DNA of 64,000 nucleotides from Azolla caroliniana (GCA_043228905.1 JBHGNT010000021.1:9362001-9426000); one strand, 5' to 3'. Positions 1 through 11,122 are shown, counted from the first letter of the stretch. Translations and numbers: made by a program. Notes: generated by a model from the sequence alone, not told the origin.

Positions 1-779
1 TCAAAAGGGTGTATGAGACCAACAATGAGAAGAGATGAAGTGGCCATTATTGTCTATTGGGATATTACGTCAAAATTCTAATATCTCCTCCTTAAGCTCC
101 ATCAAATCTTACATCTCAATCTATTTACCTATCTTACTTTTAAACCACTCCAAGTAACAAAGCAAACTTAATCTAATTGAATCTAATTCAACCTATTGAT
201 TGGATGTATTCAACCTTTTCAATATAAATTGTAAAGTTATTTTCTTATTTTTTTAAGTAGCTCGTTTAAGATCCCATTGAACAACCAGAATGACCACCAT
301 GAGCAACCTATTTCCTGTCCTCTTAATGTTGTCACATTAAATGATGTAGAAGTGCAAAAATGTACTAAGGCTGATTGATGATTACAATGCCTACAATAAG
401 ATGCACCTCGATAATGCCCAATTTATTACGAAATGTACAACTTTTTGATCCAGCACAATGCATAACCAATGCTTGATTTTCACAACAAAATAACCCAAAT
501 CTGTTGGGGTTTCGGAAATGAAAAAAAGCACAAACATAATCGATCGATCGGCCAAAAATTGTACGACCGGTGAATCAAATATTGAAATGGTGATATGGCA
601 TCTAACCTGTCAATGGATCCATCGGCACCTTCTCACTAAGTGCATTGGCCATTTTCGTAAAAAAACAAAACTATAGAAACTGAAACCGTGAAGGAAAGGA
701 AGAAGACGCAGCATCAGCTCTTCTCTCAATTGTTAATGCGTTTCATTTAGTTCATAAAAACGGAAAAAACAGAGTAAAT
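1..779. other. 5' flank of the PPR gene, no other gene seen
   Basis: AT-rich sequence with no supported reading frame. A short tandem run of the tetramer cgat lies at 541-552. It presumably holds the promoter and 5' leader of the PPR gene, but I cannot pick a convincing TATA box or transcription start from the sequence alone. Confidence 0.5.
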
Positions 780-803
780 ATGTATGTATTGGTGGACCGA
801 TGA
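780..803 (+). promoter_or_regulatory. 7-codon upstream ORF overlapping the PPR start
   Basis: An ATG at 780 opens a seven-codon frame whose TGA (801-803) overlaps the PPR ATG (800-802) as ATGA. A second upstream ATG at 784 is in the third frame and also overlaps the main start. If the transcript begins upstream of 780, these AUGs would be expected to lower PPR translation or force reinitiation. The geometry is seen; the regulatory effect is inference, and the transcript start is unknown. Confidence 0.35.
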
Positions 804-3800
804 GAAGGAACACCGGATTCCTTCCATCCATCCATGGAAAGCTCCCCCCTCAAAGCCAGGGTACCAACACAGCCATTGGAAACGACTCTTACAGATATGT
901 GAGTTTACTCAAGGCCTGCTCCAAGAAGAAAGACCTGCGTGAAGGCATTCGATTGCATAGGGAAATCCTGGAGAGCAGAGGAGGAGGAGAACAACTAGCC
1001 ATGAACCCTCACCTAGCCAACACCCTCATTAGTATGTATGCACAATGTGAAGCGATGTCAATGGCTGAGCAAGTGGTAGATGATCTTCCGTGTCATGATA
1101 TTGTCTCTTGGAATGCGCTAATATCGGGGTATGTCCGACAAGGAAAAGACAATGAAGTATTGCAGTGCTTTGAATGTATACACAATGAGGGCCATTTCTT
1201 AGACGTTGTCACATTGACTTGTGTCTTGAAGGTTTGTGGAAGAAGAAGACGAACGTGGGGGTTAAAGAAAGGGAAGCATATTCATAGTGTGATTGTTTCT
1301 AGAGAGTTGTTACTTGAGAAAGACATTGCACTTGGTACTGCTTTAGTGAACATGTATGCTAAATGTGGTAATTTTGTAGAAGCACAAGAAGTGTTTGATG
1401 AGCTTCTTGTTCGAAACACCGTCTCATGGAACGTGCTCATATCTGGATATGTTGGCCATGGCGAAGGTATGAAAGCAATGGGTTCTTTTGAAGTGATGTT
1501 ATGTGAGGGTCTTTCACCAGATACAGTTACGTATGTTTGCATCTTGAAGATATGTGGTACCATGCAAGATTTAGCAAAGGGAAAGCAAATCCACTATCGT
1601 ATCACCCAAGAGAGCTTGCTTGGTAAGGATATCGTTCTGGGAAATGCTTTGATCAACATGTATGCCAAATGTGGTGAGCTTCAACGAGCACAGCAAGTAA
1701 TGGAAAAGATCCCTGTTCGAGATGCTATCTCCTGGTCTACACTAATAGCAAGATATGCTGAATTGGGGCAACACAAGGAAGCTTTGAAGTCTTTTGAACA
1801 TATGCTAAATGAGGGACACTCTCCAGATGTTGTCACATTTATATCCATATTGAAGGCATGTACAAGTGCAGGAGCCATAGACAAGGGTAAAGAAATCCAT
1901 GATGAAGTTACGCGAAGAGGTTGGTTAGAAAAGAATATTGTTCTTGGAAATACACTTGTGGATATGTATGCAAAGTGTGGGATGCTTGCTAAAGCAAAGC
2001 AGGTGCTTGAAAGGCTTCCAGTTCGAGATGTTGTTTCTTGGAATGTGCTAATTGCAGGATATGGCCAACAAGGGGACATTCAAGGAGCTGTTATGAGCTT
2101 CCAAAAGCTGAAAGATGATGGCCTCTATCCAGATGCCATCACATTTGTTTGCATGTTGCAAGCATGTGGCATTTCTGGAACTGTAGGCAAGGGCAAACAT
2201 ATTCATGAAGAGATCATTAGTAGGGGTCTTGATAAGGATCTTGTGATCGGCACTGCTGTAATAGATATGTATGCAAAATGTGGTGTGCTAAAGAGAGCAC
2301 AAGAAATGCTTGAAGAACTTCCTATTCGAGATTTAGTTTCGTGGAGCGCAGTGATTGGAGGATATGTTCACCAAGGGGAAGGTCTGGAAGTGTTGAATTG
2401 CTATAAACAACTGGAGAATGAGGGTCTTTCTCTAGATGCAGTTGTCTTTATTTCCATCTTGAAGGCATGTGGCAAATTGGGAGCCTTGGAAAAGGGTGAA
2501 CAATTCCATAAAGAGATAATAAAGATGGGCTTGCAAGAGAAAAATACAATGATTGGTAATGTTTTGATGGATATGTATGTGAAATGTGGTGAACTTTCAA
2601 AAGCACAAGAAGTGCTTGAATGCCTCCCTGTTCGAGATGTAGTCTCTTGGAATACAGTAATCAATGGGTATGCCCAACAAGGGAAAAACCATGAGGTATT
2701 AATCTGTTTTGATCAAATGCAAAGAGAGGGCATCTTTCCTGATGCTGTCACCTTCGCTTGCATCTTAAGTGCTTGCGGAGCGAATATAAATGCCGATAAT
2801 GGCAAAGAAATTCACCACCAGATTGTGAGGAAAGGCTTGCTGGTGGAAAATGATAGCATACTTACCAACTCTTTAATAGATATGTATTCGAAATGTTCGT
2901 CGCTTGCGAAGGCAAGGGACTTGTTTGAAGATCTTCCATTGATCCGATCCATAGTATTTTGGAATACCCTTATCAAAGGTCATACTGAACACGGTCAAGG
3001 TCATCAAGCACTTAATTATTTCGAACAGATGCGAAGTGAAGGGCTGCTCCCAAATGCGATCACTTTCACATGTGTGTTAAAAGCATGTGGTATCATAGGA
3101 CATATAGACAAGGGAAAATACATTCATAATGAGGTTGTGAGTAGTGGATTCCTGGAGAACAGCAGCCTGCTTGGCAATGCATTAGTGGATATGTATGCCA
3201 AATGTGGTATGCTTGAGAAAGCACATCAGGTGCTTCAAGCGCTTCCTATTCGGAATGTGGTCAGTTGGTCAACACTAATCTCAGGATATCTACAACAAGA
3301 CCAAGGTGACGCTGCACTGAACTGTTTTTGTTCAATGCAGAACGATGGTCTCTCTCCAGATGTGATCACGTTAACTTGCATCTTAAAGGCATGTGGCCGC
3401 ACTGGAGCTATCATGAAGGGAAAACAAATACATGAAGAGATTGTAAGGAATGGCTTGTTTGGGAAAGATATCGTGCTTTGTAATGCTTTGGTGGACATGT
3501 ATACCAAATGTGGTCTCCTTGCTAAAGCGAAGAAAGTTATCGAAGAGGATCATCTTCCAAATATAATCTCATGGAATACACTGATTTCAGGTTATGCCAA
3601 ACAAAGACAAGCCCATGAAGCTCTGAAAAGTTTTGTATCTATGCAGAGCAAAGGTCTCTGTCCAGATGAGGTCACATTATTATGTCTATTAAGTGCATGT
3701 GGACATTCTGGGCTATTAGAGGAGGCCCAAATGTTATACGAGAACATGATCAGTATTTATGGTATTATTCCAGATTTGCAACATCACACCTGCATGGTCA

Positions 3801-3988
3801 CATGTTTTGGACGGTTCGGACACATCAATGAAGCAACATCGATGATCAAAAGAATGTCATTCTGTGTGAATAATTCTTCAGTTTGGCTTGCATTATTGGG
3901 TGCTTGTCAGGAATGGGGAAGTGCGAAGCTCGGAAGATTGTGTTTTGATCAGATACTACAACTTAAAGATGGTTGTGCCACAGGTTAG
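800..3988 (+). CDS. PLS-class pentatricopeptide repeat protein, 1062 aa, intronless
   Basis: Predicted RNA-binding PPR protein; the family acts mostly in mitochondria or plastids in RNA editing, splicing, stability or translation. About nine successive PLS triplets of roughly 100 residues run from residue 70 to 960, each with the landmarks (N/T)(A/T)L(V/I)xMYAKCG, LPVRDVVSWN, then a GLSPD-VTF-ILKACG segment and GKxIH. The C-terminus holds a last S/L2-like unit (LLSACGHSGLLEEAQ) and the opening of an E-type region (VWLALLGACQEWG). No DYW deaminase domain is present. The N-terminal 30 residues are basic and Ser/Gly-rich but are not a clear transit peptide. The start is the first in-frame ATG before the repeats. 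The frame ends at a TAG that may be premature (see 3989-4078). Repeat wording is fern-like. It is the only intact gene in the window; its RNA target cannot be read with confidence. Confidence 0.93.
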   Translation: MRRNTGFLPSIHGKLPPQSQGTNTAIGNDSYRYVSLLKACSKKKDLREGIRLHREILESRGGGEQLAMNPHLANTLISMYAQCEAMSMAEQVVDDLPCHDIVSWNALISGYVRQGKDNEVLQCFECIHNEGHFLDVVTLTCVLKVCGRRRRTWGLKKGKHIHSVIVSRELLLEKDIALGTALVNMYAKCGNFVEAQEVFDELLVRNTVSWNVLISGYVGHGEGMKAMGSFEVMLCEGLSPDTVTYVCILKICGTMQDLAKGKQIHYRITQESLLGKDIVLGNALINMYAKCGELQRAQQVMEKIPVRDAISWSTLIARYAELGQHKEALKSFEHMLNEGHSPDVVTFISILKACTSAGAIDKGKEIHDEVTRRGWLEKNIVLGNTLVDMYAKCGMLAKAKQVLERLPVRDVVSWNVLIAGYGQQGDIQGAVMSFQKLKDDGLYPDAITFVCMLQACGISGTVGKGKHIHEEIISRGLDKDLVIGTAVIDMYAKCGVLKRAQEMLEELPIRDLVSWSAVIGGYVHQGEGLEVLNCYKQLENEGLSLDAVVFISILKACGKLGALEKGEQFHKEIIKMGLQEKNTMIGNVLMDMYVKCGELSKAQEVLECLPVRDVVSWNTVINGYAQQGKNHEVLICFDQMQREGIFPDAVTFACILSACGANINADNGKEIHHQIVRKGLLVENDSILTNSLIDMYSKCSSLAKARDLFEDLPLIRSIVFWNTLIKGHTEHGQGHQALNYFEQMRSEGLLPNAITFTCVLKACGIIGHIDKGKYIHNEVVSSGFLENSSLLGNALVDMYAKCGMLEKAHQVLQALPIRNVVSWSTLISGYLQQDQGDAALNCFCSMQNDGLSPDVITLTCILKACGRTGAIMKGKQIHEEIVRNGLFGKDIVLCNALVDMYTKCGLLAKAKKVIEEDHLPNIISWNTLISGYAKQRQAHEALKSFVSMQSKGLCPDEVTLLCLLSACGHSGLLEEAQMLYENMISIYGIIPDLQHHTCMVTCFGRFGHINEATSMIKRMSFCVNNSSVWLALLGACQEWGSAKLGRLCFDQILQLKDGCATG

Positions 3989-4078
3989 ATCCTTACTATG
4001 AACATATTTGCAACTGCTGGCATGAAGGCAGAGGCATATTTGGTTGAAGCCATGATATGGAAACATGTCCTGCTTTGA
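3989..4078 (+). pseudogene. In-frame continuation of the PPR C-terminus after the TAG
   Basis: The PPR frame stays open for 29 codons past the TAG, until TGA at 4076-4078. This stretch includes MNIFATAGM, which resembles the E-motif segment (usually close to LSNIYAAAGMW) found at this point in PLS proteins. The simplest reading is that the TAG at 3986 is a recent nonsense change, or a sequencing error, that clips the end of the E motif. Loss of about 30 residues may be tolerated. Alternatives are stop-codon readthrough or chance similarity. Confidence 0.55.
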
Positions 4079-4777
4079 GATAAGCTGGGCAAGCTATTGT
4101 TCTTTGGTCGTTACAGGTTTCTTGTGAGTATAATAAAGGCAAAATTCAGCCAGCAGGCCTACGACTGGATAGAAACCCCATTCTTATTGACACCAAATCA
4201 TTGGTTGATGCGTGGGGACATCCATGCGGATTAAACTCAATAGGCCCACATAAAATGTGAGTCGACCAGGTTGGATCTTTGTCTGTTGTGTGTGGACAAA
4301 GCTACATTCAACAGACACACATGCGGACGTGGTCGAAAGATCATCAGCTTTGTCTAATGTTCAGGCATACAACGTTGTGTCCGACTTATTGAAGCTGCAC
4401 ACTGTCACATCTGACTGACAAGCTTGCTGATGTGGCACAACATCGTTGGTTGCCTAAAATGTGGATCACACAACTTCTTGTCTGGCCTGTTGAAGCTCTA
4501 TACATATATGATATATCTAATAGACAAGCAAGAATATTCTTCCCAAATATTGGATATAACATAGTTATATTTGGGAAGAAGATCCTCAGGAAGAAGCTGG
4601 TTGTGCATACCCACCGAAAAGCCAATCCTTAGGCTCACAATTTCCTCACTTTGAGGTAGAACTTGGAATTGATTTTTTGATTTCAACAAACCAGTTTCTA
4701 CCTAAACAATTGAAGTGATTCAGAAACCTGATCATTCGAAGAGAATACAAAACAAGCCTGGGAATTAGAGAACCTTG
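4079..4777. other. Spacer downstream of the PPR gene
   Basis: No gene seen; reading frames here are short and unrelated to known families. Presumably it holds the PPR 3' UTR and polyadenylation region. It contains the hairpin at 4537-4580. Confidence 0.5.
4537..4580. repeat. Short perfect inverted repeat
   Basis: Two 14-bp perfectly complementary arms (4537-4550 and 4567-4580, core TTCTTCCCAAATAT) flank a 16-nt loop. It could be a hairpin in a downstream transcript or the remains of a small foldback element. No poly-T tract follows and no coding context explains it. Confidence 0.6.
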
Positions 4778-4785
4778 ATGCTAAC

Positions 4786-5247
4786 TAACAATCGGCAATG
4801 GTTCGGTTCGGTTTGAGAGGGTCAAAACCGAACCATTTAAAATTTTTGAAACCTGAACAGAACCGAACCGAACCACGAAACCGTTAAACCGAACCATTAA
4901 AAAAATTCAAACCGTTAAAACCATGGTTTCGTGGTTCGGTTTTGGTTTTCAAGTTAGGTAAAAATTCAATTTTTTAATTTTTTAATTTTTAAAATTTTTA
5001 AGATTTTCCTCAAATGTGAGAATAAGGTTTGAAAATGAAAAGATTGTTCAAAAATAATTATTTAAAAATTTTTACAAAATTTGGAAAAATTAAAAATTAA
5101 AAAATTAAAAAAATAACTGTAGTTTCTAACTATTGAAACCCAACCAAACTGTTTAAAAAAAATTGAACTTGAACTGAACCAAACCAAATTGTTAAGCTGC
5201 GATTTGGCGATTCAGTTCTGTTCAAACTGAAACGTTGCTGATTGTTA
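4786..5247. mobile_element. hAT-like MITE, 462 bp
   Basis: The ends are imperfect inverted repeats: TAACAATCGGCAA at the left, TTGCTGATTGTTA at the right. The similarity continues inward through GGTTCGGTTCGGTTT-like sequence. They are flanked by near-identical 8-bp direct repeats, atgctaac (4778-4785) and atgttaac (5248-5255), the duplication length typical of hAT elements. The interior is very A/T-rich and non-coding. Structure and length fit a non-autonomous miniature inverted-repeat element; family assignment rests only on duplication length. Confidence 0.72.
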
Positions 5248-5255
5248 ATGTTAAC

Positions 5256-8120
5256 AAAGGCAAATCACATCTACAAGTCTGGGACAAGTTCTCCAAGAAA
5301 TTTAAGCCAGCTCCACCATTTATGGCAAAAAAGAACCATGTAAAAGAGATGGGTCAAAATTACACCATCATATTATAGAAACAAGTATGAAAAGAAAACA
5401 AAGTAATAGCAAGAAATTTACTCACCTATCTCTAAGGAAAACAAGTAGCAAGATCAAGTAAATTTGTACCAAGGAATCCATACGTAGCTCAGCACACATT
5501 GATAGGATGAATAGGCCTAAAATAAGCAACCAAAGGACCACATTATGAAGAAACGAGTATTAGTTATTGACAATCTGAATCTTACCAATTCCATGAATGC
5601 CTTTAGGTAATGGATGTGCAATTTGTGAAATATATTAGCATTAATGGCAATTCAATAGAAAAGAATGAACTAAATGAGTTGAAACCTATCATGCTAAGGC
5701 TTCCTTCTCTGGTGGTAGGCATACAACAACACATTGAGCTCCCATATTATCTTCGGGGAATGATATTCATACAGAATTAGATAGTCCTATGGCAAGTAAG
5801 GCATTAGAAGAAATGTTATAACCAATGAAATCAATGTTAACGCATTATACCCTTGAATAATGACCACCAACACTCTAGCCAAAATACTTGTGAGGATCAA
5901 CTACCTTCCCATCTATACAAGGATGATACCATTCTTTAACAAAGCCAACTAGAAGATAAACCCTAAACCCAACACAATGCAATGGTTCAAGTTCAATGAA
6001 ATCGTGGAAATAGATCACATGTAATTTCCAACAAATCCACACCACCCATCTTACTCTTACGATATAGGAGACTAGAACTTGATGAAGAGAGCAACATTGC
6101 ATGGAGTAAAAGGCCTAGAACACATGTTGATGATTATATTGCAACTCATGGATTTGTAAAAGGACTTGTAGACTCTAGCTAATGGGTTGAGTCATGTCGT
6201 ATTGACCTTACCAACTTGGGCACACCTTCATCGGTTGAAACCTTTAATGATTAGGGTTTTAATGTAAATTGTGAAAGAAGCATCTTTTGCCTTTGACAAA
6301 AAGTGTGCACCAACTCTATTAAGATTTCGGCAACCGTAGTATACTTTTACAAGGAGGCAACATCCCCCTAGTTTCTTCAAGATTATGGAAGGGTTGCAAT
6401 ATCTAGCAAAGAAAGAGCAAAAACTACTTGTTTGCCATAAAAGAGCATAAGCTATGATAGAAAAAGTAGGTATATATTTTATGTATGTAAGTATGCATCT
6501 ATATATGTATGTATGTACATATGTAGTTATGTATGTATGTACATATGTAGTTATGTACTTACATATGTATGATGTGTGTACAAACATGTGTGTGCGATCC
6601 CTAGTAGTTTGCTTCTATGATGGATGTGTGTGTTCATGCAAGTCAACCAACCAATGTGACGAGAGAGCTCTTAAACTAAATGAACAAAATAGATAACATC
6701 TACTATATAGGTAATTAAGGATGATTAGAAATTGACAATGAGAGGCAAATATTTGTCATGGATCCTCGCTAATTTGTTTGTTGGGCCAACAAGTTATTTT
6801 ATAAAGCTACATAAGAAAGCATCAAATCTTATATTTGAAAGGTGGGTTATAACTTATAACCCTCCATTTTATTTATTGTTATACACTAATAATAATTAAA
6901 GTAAATAAGGGATAGTAAGTCATAATAAATAAATGGCTAAACATAAAGATTAGAATATTAAACTTATATTTCTAGTTGCCCCAATATTTTTAGGTCCCTT
7001 TGTACGAAGTATTGTATGTTTATCAATTACAACACATGATAGGCTATGTCTCTCATTTTACAATTACAACACACAATTTTAGTTTAGTTCATCAAGGATA
7101 GAGCGTATCCATTTTCCTTGACAAAAGTGTCAAAATTATGTATACTTTTTTTGGGTTGAGAATAATGAAATTGTAGTTTGCTTATTTGATGGAATGTTAC
7201 AACAACTCCAAACAAGACTATTAATGTAACCACTTGTTGATTTATGACCTTCGAGGTTCATGCCAATGCACTTTGATTGTGATCTAAAGTGAGTCCATGT
7301 CATGCCTTTTGTACTTCAAATTGCATGGTTGCCAACTCTTAGGTCTTAGGTTTCATATAAATTGTAGAACTATTTTGGAAAGAAAGCATAAATCAAGATG
7401 AGTAAACCTAACAAGGTAGTGTATACATCCAAATATTTGCTTAACATGTGGTCATTGTTTTTGCACTTCTTGGAGTATCCTCAATGGATAACTTGCATGA
7501 TATTGACGAGATTGTGGAGATGGGATTGCAATACAACATGTAAAAATGTTCTAATATAATTTCAATGTAGTGGGATTGAGATATTTTTACAATACTATAG
7601 ATGTATCCTTAGATAATACTTCATTGAACCAAGATTGATAATTGGAAACAACTTTTTGAAGTTCCTTCTTGTAGGTAGGCAAGAGAGTTGGCAAGTAAAG
7701 GTAAACCATCAACATAAACATCAATTAGATTAACTTTGGGCTTTAGTTTTCCTTAAATTGAAGACCATAAAACATCTTGATTTTAAGTGTGCTTGAGTAA
7801 GAACTAGATAACATAATATCACTATGTGCTAGTTCTAGTGGTTGGACTACTTATTGAGGTGCTTGTTGGGAATTTGGGGGATGTCATCTTGATAGACAAA
7901 CATTCTTCATACAAGTTAATTTTGTAAAATAACTTCCCAGACAAGCTTTTAGGTTTTTTAAGCACACAAATTGAAGCAACACATTGATGTTCAAGATGGT
8001 AATGCCACAATAAAGCGGTTTCGTGTTGTCCTTCCACTTTAGTTGCATCACATCAGCCACTTCGGTTTTTGTCTTTCGATCTATACCAATTGGGTATGAA
8101 GCAACCCCTCCTCATCTGTG
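5256..8120. other. AT-rich spacer without recognisable genes
   Basis: No reading frame with family resemblance was found on either strand. One 75-codon minus frame at 5875-6102 has no recognisable motif. The stretch contains the microsatellite at 6478-6580 and otherwise looks like decayed intergenic DNA. Confidence 0.5.
6478..6580. repeat. ATGT-type microsatellite with an internal 24-bp duplication
   Basis: A run of ATGT/ACAT tetramers. Within it a 24-bp segment (6505-6528) is repeated exactly at 6529-6552. The short open frames over it on both strands are a by-product of the repeat. Confidence 0.8.
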
Positions 8121-8127
8121 TGGGGTG

Positions 8128-8515
8128 AGGTCTTTTTCCATTGCACGAATTTGGGCCGAGACAAGTGAAGACAGGTGCCAATGTGTCTCTTTGACACCAT
8201 GTCCCAAGGTTTGTGGTGTCCGATAAAGAAGCTCCAAAGATGCACCCAACGTTTTTGATCATTTGTTTACATTGGTAGGTCTAGTAAATTGGGTACGTAA
8301 AGGATCATCATCTATACACAAAGATCTTTTTCTTCGCATGCAATTGGGTCAAAACAAGCGAGCAACACATGAGTCAATGTCTCGACGGCATGTCTCGGAA
8401 GATTGTGGTGTTCGGTACAGAAGCTCCAAGCCAAAGGAAGCACCCACACCAGTTTCCATCATTTGTTTACATTGGTAGGGCCTAGTAAACCACAAGATTT
8501 TTGGGTATGTGTAGG
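8128..8515. repeat. Diverged tandem duplication, unit about 195-200 bp
   Basis: Copy 1 (about 8128-8305) and copy 2 (about 8322-8515) share, in the same order, a TCTTTTTC block, GAAGCTCCAA, ATTTGTTTACATTGGTAG and a GGGTA block. The best-conserved block lies exactly 200 bp apart (8261 and 8461). No coding function is seen. Confidence 0.6.
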
Positions 8516-9166
8516 ATAGTTAATCATGAGAAGATTTATCGTGGAAATTTGGTCGACAATACTTCTTCTTCTTGGGATACTAGGTTTTCTCTTAATCTCA
8601 AAAGGACTCCTCCTTTCTTTTTTGAAACCACCCTTGTTTGTCTCCATTTCTGAAGAGATACACATAAATAGGTCGCCATAAATAGTTCCACACGCAGAGA
8701 TACACATAACATATGTTGGCATATGATTATCCATGTTTCAACTTCACACAAGCAAAACAGTTCCCACTTCCTTTACTTAGTCTTATTTATGGCGATGAAA
8801 TTGCTAGAAAGAGAACATTATGTGACTGATGAAGGTTTTTCTTTTTTCCTGATCAAGATTGAAACAACAAAAATGCACACGATGCTGTCTGTAGCTGATT
8901 TCATAAGGCTGTTCTGCGAAGACGAATGGAAAACACACGAATTTGACTTTATCGAATGGAAGACACACAGATTTGACATGAAGTTATCGAGGCCAATTCA
9001 CAACAGAACCATATCTAATTTGAAGGGGATGTACATTTGCTCCCCATCTATACTTCTCGCAGTCTGAAAAGAGAAATTTCTCGAAAATTTGTTAGGATTT
9101 GGGACACCCAGCCGAGGTATGCTGAATTAATTAGAAGAGGAAAGCAGCGATGGTGGTGTTTTGGTG

Positions 9167-9472
9167 TTAGAAGTCTAGGGAGGCCAACAAGCTCAAACGA
9201 GGGGAGGAACAGAAGTAATGGTGGGAGGGTTGCAGAGAGGAGATGATGATGGCCAGGTTGTAATAGTGGTAGGAGAAAGGCGGGCGATGATCATTTATAT
9301 GATTCTTTTGATCATCATCACCATCAGAAGAAGGAGATGAAGATGAAGAAGAAGATGAAGAAGAAGGAGGTTTGTAGTAAGAACGCGAAGTTGGAGGGTA
9401 ACGCCCCCAAAATCGCATGAAGCCACCAATGGCTTTGCCACCAATATTAGAGGACCAGCTATAACTAGCCAT
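9167..9472 (-). CDS. Candidate first exon of an unknown minus-strand gene
   Basis: An open frame of 101 codons starts at an ATG at 9472 and runs toward lower coordinates. The N-terminus (MASYSWSSNIGGKAIGG) is followed by a long Ser run, an Asp-rich patch and a His/Tyr-rich tail. Upstream on the same strand is leader-like sequence with AGGGTTT motifs and a GAGACAGAGAGAG stretch, common in plant 5' UTRs. I cannot identify a family, a splice donor or a second exon. It may be a gene fragment or chance. Confidence 0.28.
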   Translation of the reverse strand: MASYSWSSNIGGKAIGGFMRFWGRYPPTSRSYYKPPSSSSSSSSSSPSSDGDDDQKNHINDHRPPFSYHYYNLAIIISSLQPSHHYFCSSPRLSLLASLDF

Positions 9473-9480
9473 TCCTATGA

Positions 9481-10079
9481 TATATGTATGGCCTCTCTCT
9501 GTCTCTGTTTCTGTCTCTTACTGATTTGTTTTTTGGGTGGGAAGGAAGCCCTTAGATCAATAGAAACCCTACCCTAAGGTCTTGTTTTTTTTTTTGTTTG
9601 TATTTTAGGTTTTGGCTTGGCTTGGGTTTGGGGGGGTGGGTGGTTGTGAAACCCTAATGCTCAAATTGCAGAGAAGGAAGAAACAAAGAGTTATTTATGC
9701 CTACTAAATCTAGAGAAGGCTACAAGCCACACATATACATATATACATACTCTCACACACACATACATATATGTACATACATACATGTGGAGGAACAGGT
9801 AGAAAGTAAAAAGTGTTGAAGATGTCAATGATGACTTATTTTATTTTAGCACACACGCATTGGGCCTTGTCAACAAAAGTGTGTACTACTACAGTCTATG
9901 GTCATATGTTTGAGGCAACTACACGAGGAACTTTTGTTGTCCACACTGCACCCCAAAGTCCTCGTGCTCATAGATTATATAGACACATGGTCTTAAGGAA
10001 CTTTGTTTGGATCTTTCATGTTCTCGGCTTGCCTTATATCATTGGTGGAGAAGACTCGAGGAGGACAGTTGTTGAAAAA
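9481..10079. other. Spacer with short simple repeats
   Basis: Contains a CA/TA-rich patch around 9729-9790 and homopolymer T and G runs near 9585-9640. No gene supported. Confidence 0.4.
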
Positions 10080-10420
10080 CACATATTCTACGTTTTAGAA
10101 TACTTTGTTGTAAGCATTCTAAGTTTTAGAACCGACATTTTTCAAATTTTCATGTATTCTAAATATTTGACATATATTCTATGTATTTAACAAGTATTTA
10201 TCATTTCAAAACAGTTTTAAAAAAATAAAAAAATAAAAAAAAAACTTAAATTTTAAGAAGTATTTTACAAGTATTCTATATGTACTCTAAGTATTTAACA
10301 TATTTTATCTATAAAATGTATTCTAAGTATTTTGAAAAAAGGTTAGAATACTTGTAGACTACTTAGCATATGTATTCTACACTTATTGTATGCTAAGTAT
10401 TCTTCAAAAATGTGGAGGAG
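10080..10420. repeat. AT-rich degenerate repeats
   Basis: Variants of the word gTATTCTAAGTATTTaaCA recur many times, some inverted, with an A-rich core at 10208-10245. It looks like a decayed AT-rich minisatellite or the interior of an old element. From 10421 to 10822 nothing further is recognised. Confidence 0.5.
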
Positions 10421-10822
10421 GCATGTGGCCCCTGCTTGTGCCCATATCCTGATCAATGATACCTCTTCTTAAATTTGTCGCGGATTCTTCACATTTTTAG
10501 CCCGTCTTACTTGATTTGAATGGACACATGTAGCTTGACTTTCAACTTTAATTAACACAACATTGAAATTTCTAAATCTCTCTTTTTAGATGGTAAGCTA
10601 TTCAAATTATCACAACACAAGGTTGTGAATCCAAAAACCATTTCTTTATTTGTTGTGTAGGAAGGTTCTACATTGACGATTGCATTTGCCATTCACATGT
10701 ATTTTTTTATGATTGTTTTAAATTTTAAACTTTAAATGCCTTTCAATTTACATTTCATGAAGTGACCTAATGAGAAGATAATGTTTTTCTTTTTTTTCAA
10801 ATGTTGTAAACAAGTTACAACA

Positions 10823-11122
10823 TGTTGAGCGAGCAATCTCAAGTTGGACCGGATCGACTGAAGAATCCGGGAGTCGGATTGGATGGAGACCGACTATGCC
10901 CAGTTGGATGAAATCCAATAGACCGTTAGGGGCCTATATTCCTATTTTTGTAAATAGGAATATTATACGTTGTTAGTGTCAGGCTTAGTTAATGGGCATT
11001 CAAGTACTTCTCAATACTTGTGTCAACGCACTCGTCAGGGCTTGTATATAAAGTGCTCTCTAAGCACATTCATTGTACTGAGCATTTTTGTAATAGAAAT
11101 TTACTGTTGCTTGCTCCACTCA

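Noticed and set aside
1282-3507. Minus-strand frames of 87-132 codons across the PPR gene
   Set aside because: They mirror the regular PPR repeat on the opposite strand and lack any family resemblance.
5875-6102. 75-codon minus-strand frame with Trp/Val/Phe-rich product
   Set aside because: No motif, no leader signal and decayed surroundings; chance cannot be excluded.
6228-6696. Overlapping frames on both strands rich in Tyr, Val and Thr
   Set aside because: They read through the ATGT microsatellite.
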